DNA of 32,701 nt from an uncultured Flavihumibacter sp. (GTDB lineage Bacteria > Bacteroidota > Bacteroidia > Chitinophagales > Chitinophagaceae). The translations under genes and the position numbers were made by a program. Where the stretch lies: contig CABHOW010000091.1 of NCBI GenBank assembly GCA_902168225.1, positions 1 to 32,701 of the forward strand, given 5' to 3'. The notes beneath the pieces are model-generated. The model was given only the letters and a program-made list of their open reading frames with translations. It was not told the origin of the DNA and searched no databases. This document shows positions 7,034 to 15,561 of this stretch, piece after piece; position 1 is the stretch's first letter; every line of letters begins with the position of its first letter.

Positions 7034-7957
7034 ATGCAAAAAATTATTATAGCAGCAAAGGCTCATTCATTTTTGATTCAATATTTTGAAGAGAGGAATT
7101 ATTTGGTGGCTTATAAGCCAACCATTACCTACGCGGAATTATTAGTGGAAATACAAGATGCAATTGGGTTGATTATAACAACACGATTAAAGATCGATAA
7201 AGCAGTAATTGATGCCGCTAAACAATTAAAATGGATTGGAAGATTAGGAAGCGGTATGGAATTAATAGATGTTGCCTATGCTGAATCGAAAGGTATTCGA
7301 TGCGAGAGTAGTCCGGAAGGAAACAGAAATGCGGTTGCAGAACACTCTTTAGGTGTATTACTTTCTCTGATGCGGAAAATCAACACAAGCTATGAGGAAA
7401 TAAAATCAGGAAAGTGGGTGAGGGAGGAAAACAGAGGGGAAGAGCTATTCGGCAAAACTGTGGGAATCATAGGCTATGGAAATACCGGAAGCAGGTTTGC
7501 TGCTTTACTGGCCTCTTTTGGTGTGATGGTATTGGTACATGATAAATATAAATCAGGGTTTGCAAATAACTATATCCGGGAAGCATCTGTGGAGCAAATT
7601 GCTAAATATGCCGATGTAGTAAGTTTACATTTGCCATTGACAGATGAAACCTACCACTATGCTAATGAATCTTTTTTTAATGGGTTAAGTAATCATCCTT
7701 ATTTTTTGAGTGCCTGTAGAGGAAAAATCACGGATACCAATGCATTAATTAGAGCATTACAAACAGGTAAAGTAAAAGCGGCCGGATTAGATGTATTAGA
7801 GAACGAAAAACTAAGCACGTATACAGATCAGGAAATCAAGCAGTTGAATCAGCTAGTGGAATTTCCGCAGGTAATTATTACCCCGCATATAGCCGGATAT
7901 AGCCACGAGGCATTCTTGAAAATGAGCGAACAAATTGTGAAAAAACTAGGTATTTAG
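7034..7957 (+). CDS. D-isomer-specific 2-hydroxyacid dehydrogenase (SerA-like)
   Basis: A 307-residue NAD-dependent dehydrogenase of the D-2-hydroxyacid family, without an ACT domain. The Rossmann fingerprint GYGNTG is at 147-152 inside [16 protein letters not shown], with an acidic residue (D170) at the strand end favouring NAD over NADP. Catalytic-type residues are R229 (in SACRG), E256 or E258 (in GLDVLENEK) and H285 (in TPHIAG). The substrate-domain motif [12 protein letters not shown] (69-80) resembles 3-phosphoglycerate dehydrogenase, but the exact substrate cannot be fixed. The SACRG stretch departs from the more usual NxARG. A hairpin and T-run downstream may terminate it. Confidence 0.88.
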   Translation: MQKIIIAAKAHSFLIQYFEERNYLVAYKPTITYAELLVEIQDAIGLIITTRLKIDKAVIDAAKQLKWIGRLGSGMELIDVAYAESKGIRCESSPEGNRNAVAEHSLGVLLSLMRKINTSYEEIKSGKWVREENRGEELFGKTVGIIGYGNTGSRFAALLASFGVMVLVHDKYKSGFANNYIREASVEQIAKYADVVSLHLPLTDETYHYANESFFNGLSNHPYFLSACRGKITDTNALIRALQTGKVKAAGLDVLENEKLSTYTDQEIKQLNQLVEFPQVIITPHIAGYSHEAFLKMSEQIVKKLGI

Positions 7958-7978
7958 CGCTAATTTCCGGTTTTTTTG

Positions 7979-7986
7979 TAAATTTG
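7979..7986 (+). promoter_or_regulatory. -7 box (TAAATTTG) in the greA leader
   Basis: An exact TAnnTTTG match 66 nt upstream of greA. Transcription from it would start near 7992, so the hairpin at 7993-8022 would lie at the very 5' end of the greA transcript. No canonical -33 element is seen. Confidence 0.45.
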
Positions 7987-7992
7987 TAATTA

Positions 7993-8030
7993 TGCAACGC
8001 TGCAGTAAAATGTGGCGTTGTATTTTTTTT
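7993..8030 (+). terminator. Intrinsic-terminator-like hairpin between the dehydrogenase gene and greA
   Basis: CAACGC (7995-8000) pairs with GCGTTG (8015-8020). The stem can extend by a G-T and a T-A pair to 7993-8022, with a 14-nt loop. A run of eight T (8023-8030) follows at once. It may end the dehydrogenase transcript, or act as an attenuator in the greA leader, since a promoter box lies just upstream of it. Confidence 0.6.
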
Positions 8031-8051
8031 ATACAAATTAAAGCCTAGTGT

Positions 8052-8528
8052 ATGAGTGAAATAAATATGTACGTTACGAAAGAAACCTTTGATAAAATGC
8101 GCGAAGATTTGCAGCGCATGAAGTCGGTAGATAGACCTGCTGCTTCTAAAGCAATTGCTGAAGCAAGAGAGAAAGGAGATTTAAAAGAGAATGCAGAATA
8201 TGATGCTGCTAAAGAAGCACAAGGGATGCTTGAAGCAAAAATTAAACAATTAGAAGGTGCCATTGCCAATGCAAAAATTGTAGATACAAGTACCATTGAT
8301 ACCAGTAAAGTAACTATCCTTACAAAAGTTACCATTACTAATGTGGCTACCAAAAAAACAGTTACTTATCAGATAGTAGGGGAAAAAGAAGCCGATCTAA
8401 AAGCGGGTAAAATTTCTGCAAGCTCACCTATCGGCAAGGGATTATTAGGTAAGGCGAAAGGAGATATTGCTGAGGTACAAGCACCAACAGGTATCATCAA
8501 ATTTAAAGTGGAAGATATTACTATTTAA
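8052..8528 (+). CDS. greA: Transcription elongation factor GreA
   Basis: GreA binds the RNA polymerase secondary channel and stimulates cleavage of backtracked transcripts. At 158 residues it matches the usual length. The N-terminal coiled coil carries the family signature AIAEAREKGDLKENAEYDAAKEAQG in two parts: AIAEAREKGDLKENAEY (about 34-50), with the two acidic tip residues in GDLKENAEY, then the second helix (DAAKEAQGMLEAKIKQLE). The C-terminal FKBP-like domain has YQIVGEKEADLKAGKIS and SSPIGKGLLGKAKGD. An internal ATG (codon 6) is another possible start. The HIT gene follows its stop by 1 nt. Confidence 0.96.
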   Translation: MSEINMYVTKETFDKMREDLQRMKSVDRPAASKAIAEAREKGDLKENAEYDAAKEAQGMLEAKIKQLEGAIANAKIVDTSTIDTSKVTILTKVTITNVATKKTVTYQIVGEKEADLKAGKISASSPIGKGLLGKAKGDIAEVQAPTGIIKFKVEDITI

Positions 8529-8529
8529 T

Positions 8530-8919
8530 ATGACCATCTTTACTAAAATCATCAAGGGAGAAATACCTTCTTATAAAATAGCTGAGAATGAACAGTTCTA
8601 TGCTTTCCTGGATATTTTCCCTTTAGTGAAAGGTCATGTTTTAGTTGTACCAAAGATAGAAACAGATCAATTTTTTGATTTGGATGATGTTACACTTGCC
8701 AGTATATTAATTTTTGCAAAACCTATAGCCAAGGCTATTGAAAAGGCATTTCCATGTAACCGTTGTGGTATCAGCGTTGTAGGCTTAGAAGTACCACATG
8801 CACATATTCATTTGGTGCCCATCAATGATTCGGATGATATAAACTTCACAAGACAGAAATTAAAACTTTCGCAAGAAGAACTTACAGAAGTACAAAATAA
8901 AATTATTGCCGCACTGTAG
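8530..8919 (+). CDS. HIT-family hydrolase (HINT-like)
   Basis: A 129-residue histidine-triad protein acting on nucleoside-phosphate bonds such as purine phosphoramidates. The N-terminal motif FTKIIKGEIPSYKI (4-17) is typical of the HINT branch. The triad H90-A-H92-I-H94 sits in VPHAHIHLVP, with H92 expected as nucleophile. The start ATG lies 1 nt after the greA stop and gives the normal length; an upstream in-frame start inside greA would add 21 non-conserved residues. The stop codon directly abuts the stop of the convergent ruvC. Confidence 0.93.
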   Translation: MTIFTKIIKGEIPSYKIAENEQFYAFLDIFPLVKGHVLVVPKIETDQFFDLDDVTLASILIFAKPIAKAIEKAFPCNRCGISVVGLEVPHAHIHLVPINDSDDINFTRQKLKLSQEELTEVQNKIIAAL

Positions 8920-9513
8920 TTATCGTTTAACTCTTGCAGCATTTTTAGCAATAAAATCTTCCCAGCCTTTCAATTTTTTATTACTTGTTTTCAGCACGCT
9001 GGTTGCTTGTAAATAATGACAATAGGCCACTGATAAGGCATCAGTAGCATCGAATGATGAAGGTTTTTGCTTCAAACCTAAAATCTGCGCAAGCATTTTC
9101 CAAACCTGCTCCTTATCTGCATTACCATTACCCGTAACAGATTGTTTTACTTTTTTGGGAGCATACTCAGTAACACTAATACCGTATTGCATAGCTGCTG
9201 CAATAGCAACCCCCTGGGCTCTCCCTAACTTTAACATACTTTGTACATTTTTTCCAAAAAAAGGGGCTTCAATTGCAAAGTCGGTGGGATGATATGCTGC
9301 GATCAGAGAAATGATTGTAGCATGAATGATTTCCAATCTCTTATAAATATCTTTTTCCTTAGTGAGCTTTAACGTATCCAATTTCTCTACCTTAACAGAA
9401 GATCCGGCAATACGGATAATGGCATAGCCCATTTGTTGTGTGCCCGGGTCGATGCCTAGAATTGTTATGGAGTGTGTAGGGTTTATAAAGTATAGATGAT
9501 TTGTGAAAGGCAA
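8920..9513 (-). CDS. ruvC: Crossover junction endodeoxyribonuclease RuvC
   Basis: RuvC is the dimeric Holliday-junction resolvase working with RuvAB. The four acidic catalytic positions are all visible: D22 in ILGIDPGTQQMGY, E82 in FAIEAPFFGKNVQS, and D155 and D158 in FDATDALSVAYCHY. The only standard in-frame start is a TTG at 9513; the upstream frame closes at 9523-9525. This leaves 14 residues before the conserved core that look non-conserved, and that stretch includes one arm of an inverted repeat, so the true start is uncertain. The C-terminal tail is lysine-rich (SNKKLKGWEDFIAKNAARVKR). Confidence 0.93.
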   Translation of the reverse strand: MPFTNHLYFINPTHSITILGIDPGTQQMGYAIIRIAGSSVKVEKLDTLKLTKEKDIYKRLEIIHATIISLIAAYHPTDFAIEAPFFGKNVQSMLKLGRAQGVAIAAAMQYGISVTEYAPKKVKQSVTGNGNADKEQVWKMLAQILGLKQKPSSFDATDALSVAYCHYLQATSVLKTSNKKLKGWEDFIAKNAARVKR

Positions 9514-9545
9514 ATTACTATATTAACGCAATACACTTTATAAAC
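9481..9545. repeat. Inverted repeat between divergent ruvC and the flippase-like gene
   Basis: GTTTATAAAGT at 9481-9491 has its exact reverse complement ACTTTATAAAC at 9535-9545, 43 nt apart. After one mismatch the match continues for two more bases (TA). It spans the start of ruvC and the 81-bp divergent gap. It could be an operator with two half-sites or a chance AT-rich repeat. Confidence 0.5.
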
Positions 9546-9594
9546 TCAATAAACTTTTATACCCCCAATTCCCGACCTTTACAAAAAAAGCAGC

Positions 9595-10596
9595 TTGACG
9601 AAAAGAATTAGACTTTTATTGAATTATGTGATTGGTCCTCTACTATTTATTTGGTTTTCATGGTCTATTTACTATAAAATTCAAGAACAAAGAGATGTTC
9701 AGCAATCATGGCAAGAAATTGTTAAAGCTGTTAGTTCAGGTAACTTTTGGAATTTACTCCTCGTTGTTTTGCTTATGTTAGCTAATTGGGGGATTGAAGC
9801 ACGTAAGTGGCAAATACAAACAACAAATATGGAGCATCTTTCTTTTATGGCTGCTTTTAAAGCTATTTTTGCGGGACAAGCAATGGGTTTTAGCACTTTT
9901 AACAGGATTGGTGAACCGGCAGGTAGGGCTCTTTTTTTGAAAGATGGGAATAGGTTAAGAGGTGTAGTTTTATCTTTTGTGGGGAGCATGGCCCAAATTA
10001 TTACAACATTTGTAATGGGTGTTATATGCTTGCTTTATCTCAGAATAAATATGTTAGATAGTAACCACCAATTACCGGGTCTATCTATTTTTTGGCTGGA
10101 TAGTTTAATTTATATTATCGCAGTAGGAGTAAGCTTTTTTTCATTGGCTTACTTTAGAATGCCGGCACTGATAGAGTTATTAGAGAGGGTACCTATAGTA
10201 ACCAAATATCGGTTCTTTATTGAGCGGCTGGAAGCATTTTCACACATGCAACTCTTTCGTATCCTTGGATATTCTTTTCTTCGTTTTTTTGTTTTTTTAG
10301 TACAATACTATTTGATGTCTAGGATATTTAATATATCTATTTTTTGGCTCGATGTTTTTGCTTTGGTGGGTGTTCTTTTACTTGTTTTAGCGATTGTTCC
10401 TACAATAACCTTGGCTGAACTTGGTTTAAGAGGGCAAGTAAGCTTAATTTTATTTGGATTGTTTACAAGCAATAGCTTAGGCATCATTGCTATGGCAGCA
10501 GGTATCTGGTTGATTAATTTGCTTTTACCTGCTATTATAGGAACTATTTTTGTATTAGGAGTGAAGGTTTTTAAAAGTAAATCGATTTCGGGATGA
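9595..10596 (+). CDS. LPG-synthase/flippase-like integral membrane protein
   Basis: A 333-residue polytopic membrane protein resembling the lysylphosphatidylglycerol synthase transmembrane/flippase-like family (UPF0104 type). It has no attached aminoacyl-transfer domain. About eight hydrophobic segments are visible. The motif FNRIGEPAGRALFLKDGNR (about 102-120), on a loop between early helices, is the most family-like stretch. It starts at TTG (9595); no ATG lies in frame upstream, and the N-terminus MTKRIRLLLNYVIGPLLF fits homologues. It overlaps the DUF3108 gene by ATGA, so the two are translationally coupled. The transported or bound lipid is unknown. Confidence 0.78.
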   Translation: MTKRIRLLLNYVIGPLLFIWFSWSIYYKIQEQRDVQQSWQEIVKAVSSGNFWNLLLVVLLMLANWGIEARKWQIQTTNMEHLSFMAAFKAIFAGQAMGFSTFNRIGEPAGRALFLKDGNRLRGVVLSFVGSMAQIITTFVMGVICLLYLRINMLDSNHQLPGLSIFWLDSLIYIIAVGVSFFSLAYFRMPALIELLERVPIVTKYRFFIERLEAFSHMQLFRILGYSFLRFFVFLVQYYLMSRIFNISIFWLDVFALVGVLLLVLAIVPTITLAELGLRGQVSLILFGLFTSNSLGIIAMAAGIWLINLLLPAIIGTIFVLGVKVFKSKSISG

Positions 10597-11384
10597 AGAA
10601 AATACTATTCATACTCTGTATCTGTTTTACCGGTATTCGCTTATCGGCAGGAGATGATTTTTGCGGTATCAGAAATTATGCATTTAAAGACGGAGAGCAG
10701 ATTAGTTTTAATGTATTTTATTCTGTCATAGGTATTTTTGTTAACGCAGGTGCAGCTACATTTTCAGTGCAAACGGAAAAACTAAATAATAAGCCTGTTT
10801 ATCATATTATTGGTGAAGGTACTTCTAACTCAAGCTACGACTGGATTTTTAAGGTAAGGGATAAATATGAATCCTTTATTGATACAGCAAATTTACAACC
10901 GCTAAAATTCTTACGTGATGTGAATGAAGGCGGATATAAAATTAATGAGAATGTAACTTTCAATCAGCAAGCAAATACTGCCATTAGCGCTAAAGGTGTA
11001 CTAAAAGTTCCAAACTGTATTCAAGATGTTTTAAGTGCTATTTATTATGCCCGAAATATTGATTTTACCAAGTACCAGATAGAAGATAAAATTCCATTTA
11101 CCATGTACTTAGATAATGAAATTTATAATTTATATATTAAGTACTTGGGTAAAGAAACTATAAAAACTAAGTATGGTAAATTTAACGCCATAAAATTCAA
11201 ACCACTATTAGTAAAAGGAACACTTTTTTCCGGTGGTGAGAAAATGACTGTTTGGGTAAGCGACGACCCCAATCATATCCCACTTAGAATCGAGAGCCCT
11301 ATTGTTGTTGGATCAGTGAAGGTAGATATGATGCATTATCAGAATCTGCGTTACCCGTTAAGCTCGATGATATCAAAGAGATAG
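10593..11384 (+). CDS. Secreted DUF3108 protein
   Basis: A 263-residue exported protein with a signal peptide (about residues 1-19, cleavage near SAG). The mature part is beta-rich and shows DUF3108 marks: FKDGEQISFNVFYSVIGIFVNAG near the start, KVRDKYESFIDTANLQPLKF in the middle, and late TKYGKFNAIKFKP and MTVWVSDDPNHIPLRIESPIVVGSVK. The family is thought to be periplasmic or cell-surface, and its biochemical role is not established. Coupling (ATGA) to the flippase-like gene suggests both serve the envelope. Its stop is 1 nt from the convergent hydrolase stop. Confidence 0.85.
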   Translation: MKKILFILCICFTGIRLSAGDDFCGIRNYAFKDGEQISFNVFYSVIGIFVNAGAATFSVQTEKLNNKPVYHIIGEGTSNSSYDWIFKVRDKYESFIDTANLQPLKFLRDVNEGGYKINENVTFNQQANTAISAKGVLKVPNCIQDVLSAIYYARNIDFTKYQIEDKIPFTMYLDNEIYNLYIKYLGKETIKTKYGKFNAIKFKPLLVKGTLFSGGEKMTVWVSDDPNHIPLRIESPIVVGSVKVDMMHYQNLRYPLSSMISKR

Positions 11385-11385
11385 A

Positions 11386-12255
11386 TCATAATTCCTCTAG
11401 CTTCAATAATTTATCTGCGCGTATACCTTTTTCTGTTGCTTTTACCGTGCAGCATTCATTTTGTGCATCATGTTCAAAAAATAAGATATAGTCATTTGTA
11501 GCAGCTTCCTGTAAGAAAGACTTTTTTTCCTGTAGGGTTGTAAGCGGGAACATATCGTATCCCATAATATAGGGTAATGGTATATGTGCAACAGAGGGTA
11601 ATAAATCTGCCATATATACGATTGTGTACCCTTTGTATGTAATTTGAGGGAGCATCATCGCGCGAGTATGACCATTTACAAAACGGATAGTAACATTATT
11701 AGAAAAATGTACCTTACCTAATAACCCTTGTTCATCAAAAGCTTCATGGGGCTCATTCGTAAATGATAATTTACCACTTGTTTCTATCGGTAAAATATTT
11801 TCTTTTAGAAAAGAAGCTTTTTCTCGATCATTAGGGTAAATAGCCCAATTCCAGTGCGTTTTGTTGCTCCATAGTGTAGCATTTGGGAAAGCAGATATCA
11901 ATTCATCACCTTCTTTTTTAATGGTTGCGCCGCAATGATCAAAATGTAAATGGGTATGGAACACATCGGTTATATCATTTCTGGTGAATCCATTTTTGGC
12001 TAAAGACCTATCTAAGCTATCATCACCATGCAAATAATAATGGCCAAAAAACTTTGCATCTTGTTTGTCGCCCATACCTGTATCCACCAGTATTAATCTA
12101 TCGCCGTCTTCAATAAGTAAACTTCTAAGTGCCCAGCTACACATATTATTTTCATCGGCAGGGTTTAGTTTTTGCCAGATACTCTTTGGAACAACGCCAA
12201 ACATTGCACCACCATCGAGCTTGAAATAACCGGTATTGATAGTATATAATTTCAT
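11386..12255 (-). CDS. Metallo-beta-lactamase-fold hydrolase (AHL-lactonase-like group)
   Basis: A 289-residue dinuclear-metal hydrolase. The main metal motif is H102-L-H104-F-D106-H107, preceded by another histidine at 100. Further ligands are H196 (NGHT), D217 (YMAD) and H262 (FEHD). The layout, with a 50-residue lead-in carrying a D-T-G-M-G strand end, fits the N-acyl-homoserine-lactonase-like branch, but the real substrate is unknown. There is no signal peptide, so it should be cytoplasmic. Its ATG overlaps the upstream MFS gene stop by 4 nt (ATGA), so the transporter may supply or export its substrate (inference). Confidence 0.87.
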   Translation of the reverse strand: MKLYTINTGYFKLDGGAMFGVVPKSIWQKLNPADENNMCSWALRSLLIEDGDRLILVDTGMGDKQDAKFFGHYYLHGDDSLDRSLAKNGFTRNDITDVFHTHLHFDHCGATIKKEGDELISAFPNATLWSNKTHWNWAIYPNDREKASFLKENILPIETSGKLSFTNEPHEAFDEQGLLGKVHFSNNVTIRFVNGHTRAMMLPQITYKGYTIVYMADLLPSVAHIPLPYIMGYDMFPLTTLQEKKSFLQEAATNDYILFFEHDAQNECCTVKATEKGIRADKLLKLEEL

Positions 12256-13553
12256 GATTTTTGAGGCGAGATTTTGTTGGCGCGAAATAAAAAGAATAAA
12301 CCGGCAATAAAAAATATAATTAGTACTAATACTGAGTTGCGCTGTGAACCGGAAAGCTCATTGATGAAGCCAAAACTAAACATACCAATTACAATCGATA
12401 CCTTTTCTGTTACATCATAGAAACTAAAAAATGAAGTAGTATCTTTTGTTTCAGGCATCAATTTCGCATATGTACTCCGGCTTAAAGATTGAATACCTCC
12501 CATCACAAAGCCAACCATTACCGCTAAGCCGTAAAATTCGTATATGCCGTTTCTGGGTAAGTTATATCCAATGATACACAGTATGATCCAAAAAAATACG
12601 GTGATCATGAGGGCTTTAAAATTGCCCCATTTTTTTGATATCCAGGCAATCGAATAAGCGCCGGGTATGGCAATGAATTGAATGATCAATATGGAAATGA
12701 TAAGGTTAGTAGTTGGGATATTTAATTCTGTTTTTCCATATAAAGTGGCTACAAGCATTACTGTTTGCACGCCCATGTTATAGAAAAAGAAAGCGATTAA
12801 ATACTGTTTTATAACAGGCATGGTTTTCAACTGATGCCATACACTACTTAATTCTTTATAACCTTTGGTAAGAATAGTATTATCTGTTTTCCCGATAGGT
12901 GTAGAGGAAGGTAATCGGCGAAGTGATAATTGCCCGAACCCCCACCACCAAATGCCTACCAATAAAAAAGAGATTTGTGATGCTTTACCTGTTGTGATAC
13001 CAAATGTATGGGGAGATAGTACAAATACAAAGCAAATGATTTGTAAAATCATACTACCGATATAACCCATAGAATAGCCTTTCGCACTAACACGATCCTG
13101 ATCTTCAGGGGCAGCTATTTCAGGTAAAAAAGAGTTATAAAAAACCAAACTGCTCCAAAAGCCAATACAGGCAAGGATCAAACAACCTAAACCATAAGCT
13201 ACATGCTGCGCATCAAAAAAATACAAACCAGAGCAACCTATGCTTCCTATTGTACAGAAAAAGAAAAGAAATTTTTTCTTTTTCCCCGTGTAGTCGGCAA
13301 TAGAGGATAATAAAGGAGCCGTTAAGGCAACAATAATAAAAGCAATCCCTAAAGCATAATTATATAGCGCTGTGTTTACAAAAGTTCTCCCAAATAGTGT
13401 AACATAATCTATTGATGTAGCTTCATTCCCGTCACCGGTTACGGCTTCATAATAGGCCGGGAAGATAGTAGATGTAATAACCAAATTGTAGGCGCTGTTA
13501 GCCCAATCGTACATGGCCCATCCATTGATGGTTTTTTTATCGGCTGTTTTCAT
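12252..13553 (-). CDS. MFS transporter, Atg22/UMF1 type
   Basis: A 433-residue major facilitator protein with about 12 hydrophobic segments. The N-terminus INGWAMYDWANSAYNLVITSTIFPAYY (about residues 9-35) is the hallmark of the UMF1 / vacuole-effluxer Atg22-like group. Other marks are LSSIADYTGKKKK in the loop after helix 3 (the MFS A-motif position) and GGIQSLSRSTYAKLMPE in the second half. Bacterial members are generally uncharacterised; yeast Atg22 exports amino acids. It is coupled by ATGA to the MBL-fold hydrolase gene. Confidence 0.88.
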   Translation of the reverse strand: MKTADKKTINGWAMYDWANSAYNLVITSTIFPAYYEAVTGDGNEATSIDYVTLFGRTFVNTALYNYALGIAFIIVALTAPLLSSIADYTGKKKKFLFFFCTIGSIGCSGLYFFDAQHVAYGLGCLILACIGFWSSLVFYNSFLPEIAAPEDQDRVSAKGYSMGYIGSMILQIICFVFVLSPHTFGITTGKASQISFLLVGIWWWGFGQLSLRRLPSSTPIGKTDNTILTKGYKELSSVWHQLKTMPVIKQYLIAFFFYNMGVQTVMLVATLYGKTELNIPTTNLIISILIIQFIAIPGAYSIAWISKKWGNFKALMITVFFWIILCIIGYNLPRNGIYEFYGLAVMVGFVMGGIQSLSRSTYAKLMPETKDTTSFFSFYDVTEKVSIVIGMFSFGFINELSGSQRNSVLVLIIFFIAGLFFLFRANKISPQKS

Positions 13554-13578
13554 GCGTTAGTTAATGGTCAGTAGTCAA

Positions 13579-13600
13579 TAGGAATAATTCCTAATTCCTA
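13579..13600 (-). repeat. TAGGAAT tract starting at the uppP stop codon; contains a palindrome
   Basis: On the minus strand the uppP TAG stop (13600-13598) begins TAGGAATTAGGAATTATTCC, a tandem of TAGGAAT units. The end of the tract folds as the perfect palindrome AGGAATAATTCCT (13580-13592 on the plus strand). It is arranged like the plus-strand tracts at 1482, 3367 and 6920. Confidence 0.6.
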
Positions 13601-14395
13601 ACTCAAATACCCTGTTGCTATTAAAGCTAATAAAATTAGCCCAACAATTACCCGATACCAGCCAAAGAATTTGAATCCATATTTTTGGAGAATACCGATA
13701 AAGAATTTGATGGCAAACATAGCCACCACAAACGCAACTACATTACCTAAAGCTAGTAATACAAGGTTCTCTTTATTCAATAATAAAGTGGGTGTTTGTT
13801 TATATGCTTTTAAAAGTTTGTAGCCAGTAGCAGCAGCCATAGTGGGTACGGCTAAAAAAAATGAAAATTCTGCAGCCAGATTACGAGTTAGTTTTTGTTG
13901 CATCCCACCAATAATACTGGCAGCACTCCGGCTAACACCCGGTATCATAGCAATACATTGCCAGCAACCAATAATGATTGCCTTTACAAAAGAAATGTTT
14001 TCTTCTTTTTCAATGGTTGGTTTATTAAAAAACTTATCTATAAAAATGAGGATAATACCACCAACAAATAAGCTAATGGCCACTGTTTGAGTGCTTTCCA
14101 ATAAACTATCTATTTTATCTGAGAATAAAGCCCCGAATACTAATGCCGGAATTACGGCTGCAAAAAGTTTTGCATAAAATAGCCAGTGGTTCAGGGGAAA
14201 GAATTTTTTATGGTATAATACCACAACAGAGAGAATGGCCCCGAGCTGTATAGCCACTTCAAATAGTTTGGTAAAATCGTTGGTAGCAATGCCCATAAAA
14301 GAGCTGGCAATGATCATATGACCAGTAGAAGAAACAGGTAAAAATTCTGTTAATCCCTCTACAATGGCTATTATAATAGCTTGAAAAATTGACAT
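13598..14395 (-). CDS. uppP: Undecaprenyl-diphosphatase UppP (BacA)
   Basis: A 265-residue integral membrane enzyme that dephosphorylates undecaprenyl pyrophosphate to recycle the cell-wall lipid carrier; high levels give bacitracin resistance. Both diagnostic motifs are present: [14 protein letters not shown] (13-26, with E17 and H26) and PGVSRSAAS (152-160, with R156). About eight hydrophobic segments are seen. The ATG shares one base with the stop of the DUF3098 gene (TAATG), giving tight coupling. In many Bacteroidota this block continues with truB; here an MFS gene follows instead. Confidence 0.96.
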   Translation of the reverse strand: MSIFQAIIIAIVEGLTEFLPVSSTGHMIIASSFMGIATNDFTKLFEVAIQLGAILSVVVLYHKKFFPLNHWLFYAKLFAAVIPALVFGALFSDKIDSLLESTQTVAISLFVGGIILIFIDKFFNKPTIEKEENISFVKAIIIGCWQCIAMIPGVSRSAASIIGGMQQKLTRNLAAEFSFFLAVPTMAAATGYKLLKAYKQTPTLLLNKENLVLLALGNVVAFVVAMFAIKFFIGILQKYGFKFFGWYRVIVGLILLALIATGYLS

Positions 14396-14619
14396 TATGC
14401 TTTTGTTTTTGGTTTCTTAAAGATAGCATATACTTCAATCAATAACCCAATCACAATAACAATAGGAGCCACGGTGATACGAGTAGTACTATACACTTGA
14501 TTCGTATCGAATACATTAGGATCCGTATTTTTTCCACCACTCATTAAAAACATGCCAAGTGCTATTACAACAGCACCAATAATCATCCAAGTATAATTTT
14601 CTTTTACAAATAATGTCAT
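14395..14619 (-). CDS. Small two-helix membrane protein (DUF3098)
   Basis: A 74-residue protein with two hydrophobic helices (about 10-27 and 50-67) joined by a polar loop containing [11 protein letters not shown] and [10 protein letters not shown], which are characteristic of DUF3098. The family has no known activity. It is found between ftsX and uppP in Bacteroidota, as here (10 nt after ftsX, 1-nt overlap with uppP). A role in divisome or envelope assembly is inferred from context only. Confidence 0.9.
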   Translation of the reverse strand: MTLFVKENYTWMIIGAVVIALGMFLMSGGKNTDPNVFDTNQVYSTTRITVAPIVIVIGLLIEVYAIFKKPKTKA

Positions 14620-14629
14620 AAAATAGTTA

Positions 14630-15505
14630 TTAATATAAATCGTCTAATTTCATTTTTAAATATTTCAATACGCTTCTATAAGTACTGATCAAAGAAATAC
14701 CTACACCCACAATAATCAATCCGAAAGATAGTAATAATGTGTTCTGGGTACTACGAATTACTTTTAATTGCGGAAACTGACTTTCAGCCCAACCAATCAA
14801 AGAAAATAATAAAACAATAGCAATACCCGAACTAATTAATCCATTTATCAAAGCCCTAACATTCAAAGGCTTGGCAATAAAACCTTGTGTAGCACCTACC
14901 ATCTGCATGGTTTTAATTAAAAAACGATTGCTGAACATTGCCAAGCGAATGGTATTATCAATACTAAAAATTACAATGATACAGAGTATAGCGGCCACTA
15001 CAATAAATATCAAACCGATTTTAGAAGCCCTTTCATTTAAACTGGTTACTAAATTCTGCGGATACTGTAAATCAGTAATTTGATTGCCATACGCTGCCAT
15101 TAAGTCGTCTGAAATTTTTGCGAGGCTATCCTTATTCACATAGGCGGCCTTGGCATAAAAATCAATACTTTCCGGAAGTGGGTTCACATCTAATATTTTA
15201 GCCCAATCCTCATTATTTTCTTTATTCCAAATTTCTTTGGCCGATTTTTTATCTACATAAATCACATCTTTTGAATAAGGCTGTGAAGCAATATAGCTTT
15301 GAATTTGAGAGATAGTATCCTTATTCAAAGTGCGTAAATAAGCACTCAATCGAATATCTTCTTTAAAATTGTTACCTACCGCATTAATATTTAAAAAAAA
15401 CCATCCCATAATGCCCATAATAAATAATACCAAAGCCACACCTATAATGGTATATATGTAATTGGGCTTACTTCTCTTCAAAGACGATTTTCCGTTATCG
15501 GGCAT
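14630..15505 (-). CDS. ftsX: Cell division protein FtsX
   Basis: A 291-residue permease-like subunit of the FtsEX complex, which links the divisome to activation of cell-wall hydrolases. A short cytoplasmic N-terminus precedes TM1 (about 17-37). A large extracytoplasmic domain (about 38-165) includes the strand DIRLSAYLR. Three C-terminal TM segments follow (about 166-188, 214-238, 255-280), with VGATQGFIAKPLNVRALINGL between, the usual FtsX coupling region. No ftsE is adjacent, which is common in this phylum. It is the first gene of a run with DUF3098 and uppP, with a -7 box about 40 nt upstream. Confidence 0.94.
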   Translation of the reverse strand: MPDNGKSSLKRSKPNYIYTIIGVALVLFIMGIMGWFFLNINAVGNNFKEDIRLSAYLRTLNKDTISQIQSYIASQPYSKDVIYVDKKSAKEIWNKENNEDWAKILDVNPLPESIDFYAKAAYVNKDSLAKISDDLMAAYGNQITDLQYPQNLVTSLNERASKIGLIFIVVAAILCIIVIFSIDNTIRLAMFSNRFLIKTMQMVGATQGFIAKPLNVRALINGLISSGIAIVLLFSLIGWAESQFPQLKVIRSTQNTLLLSFGLIIVGVGISLISTYRSVLKYLKMKLDDLY

Positions 15506-15547
15506 AATTTCCTTGTTTTTGAATTTTGTACCACCTTAGTACAGCTA

Positions 15548-15555
15548 CAAATGTA
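15548..15555 (-). promoter_or_regulatory. -7 box (TACATTTG) for the ftsX operon
   Basis: Read on the minus strand this is an exact TAnnTTTG match, 42 nt upstream of the ftsX ATG, predicting a leader of about 35 nt. It lies in the 151-bp divergent gap shared with leuS. Confidence 0.45.
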
Positions 15556-15561
15556 GGGTTT

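Noticed and set aside
7993..8030. Riboswitch in the greA leader
   Set aside because: Only one simple hairpin and a T-run are present in about 60 nt, too little for a known aptamer class.
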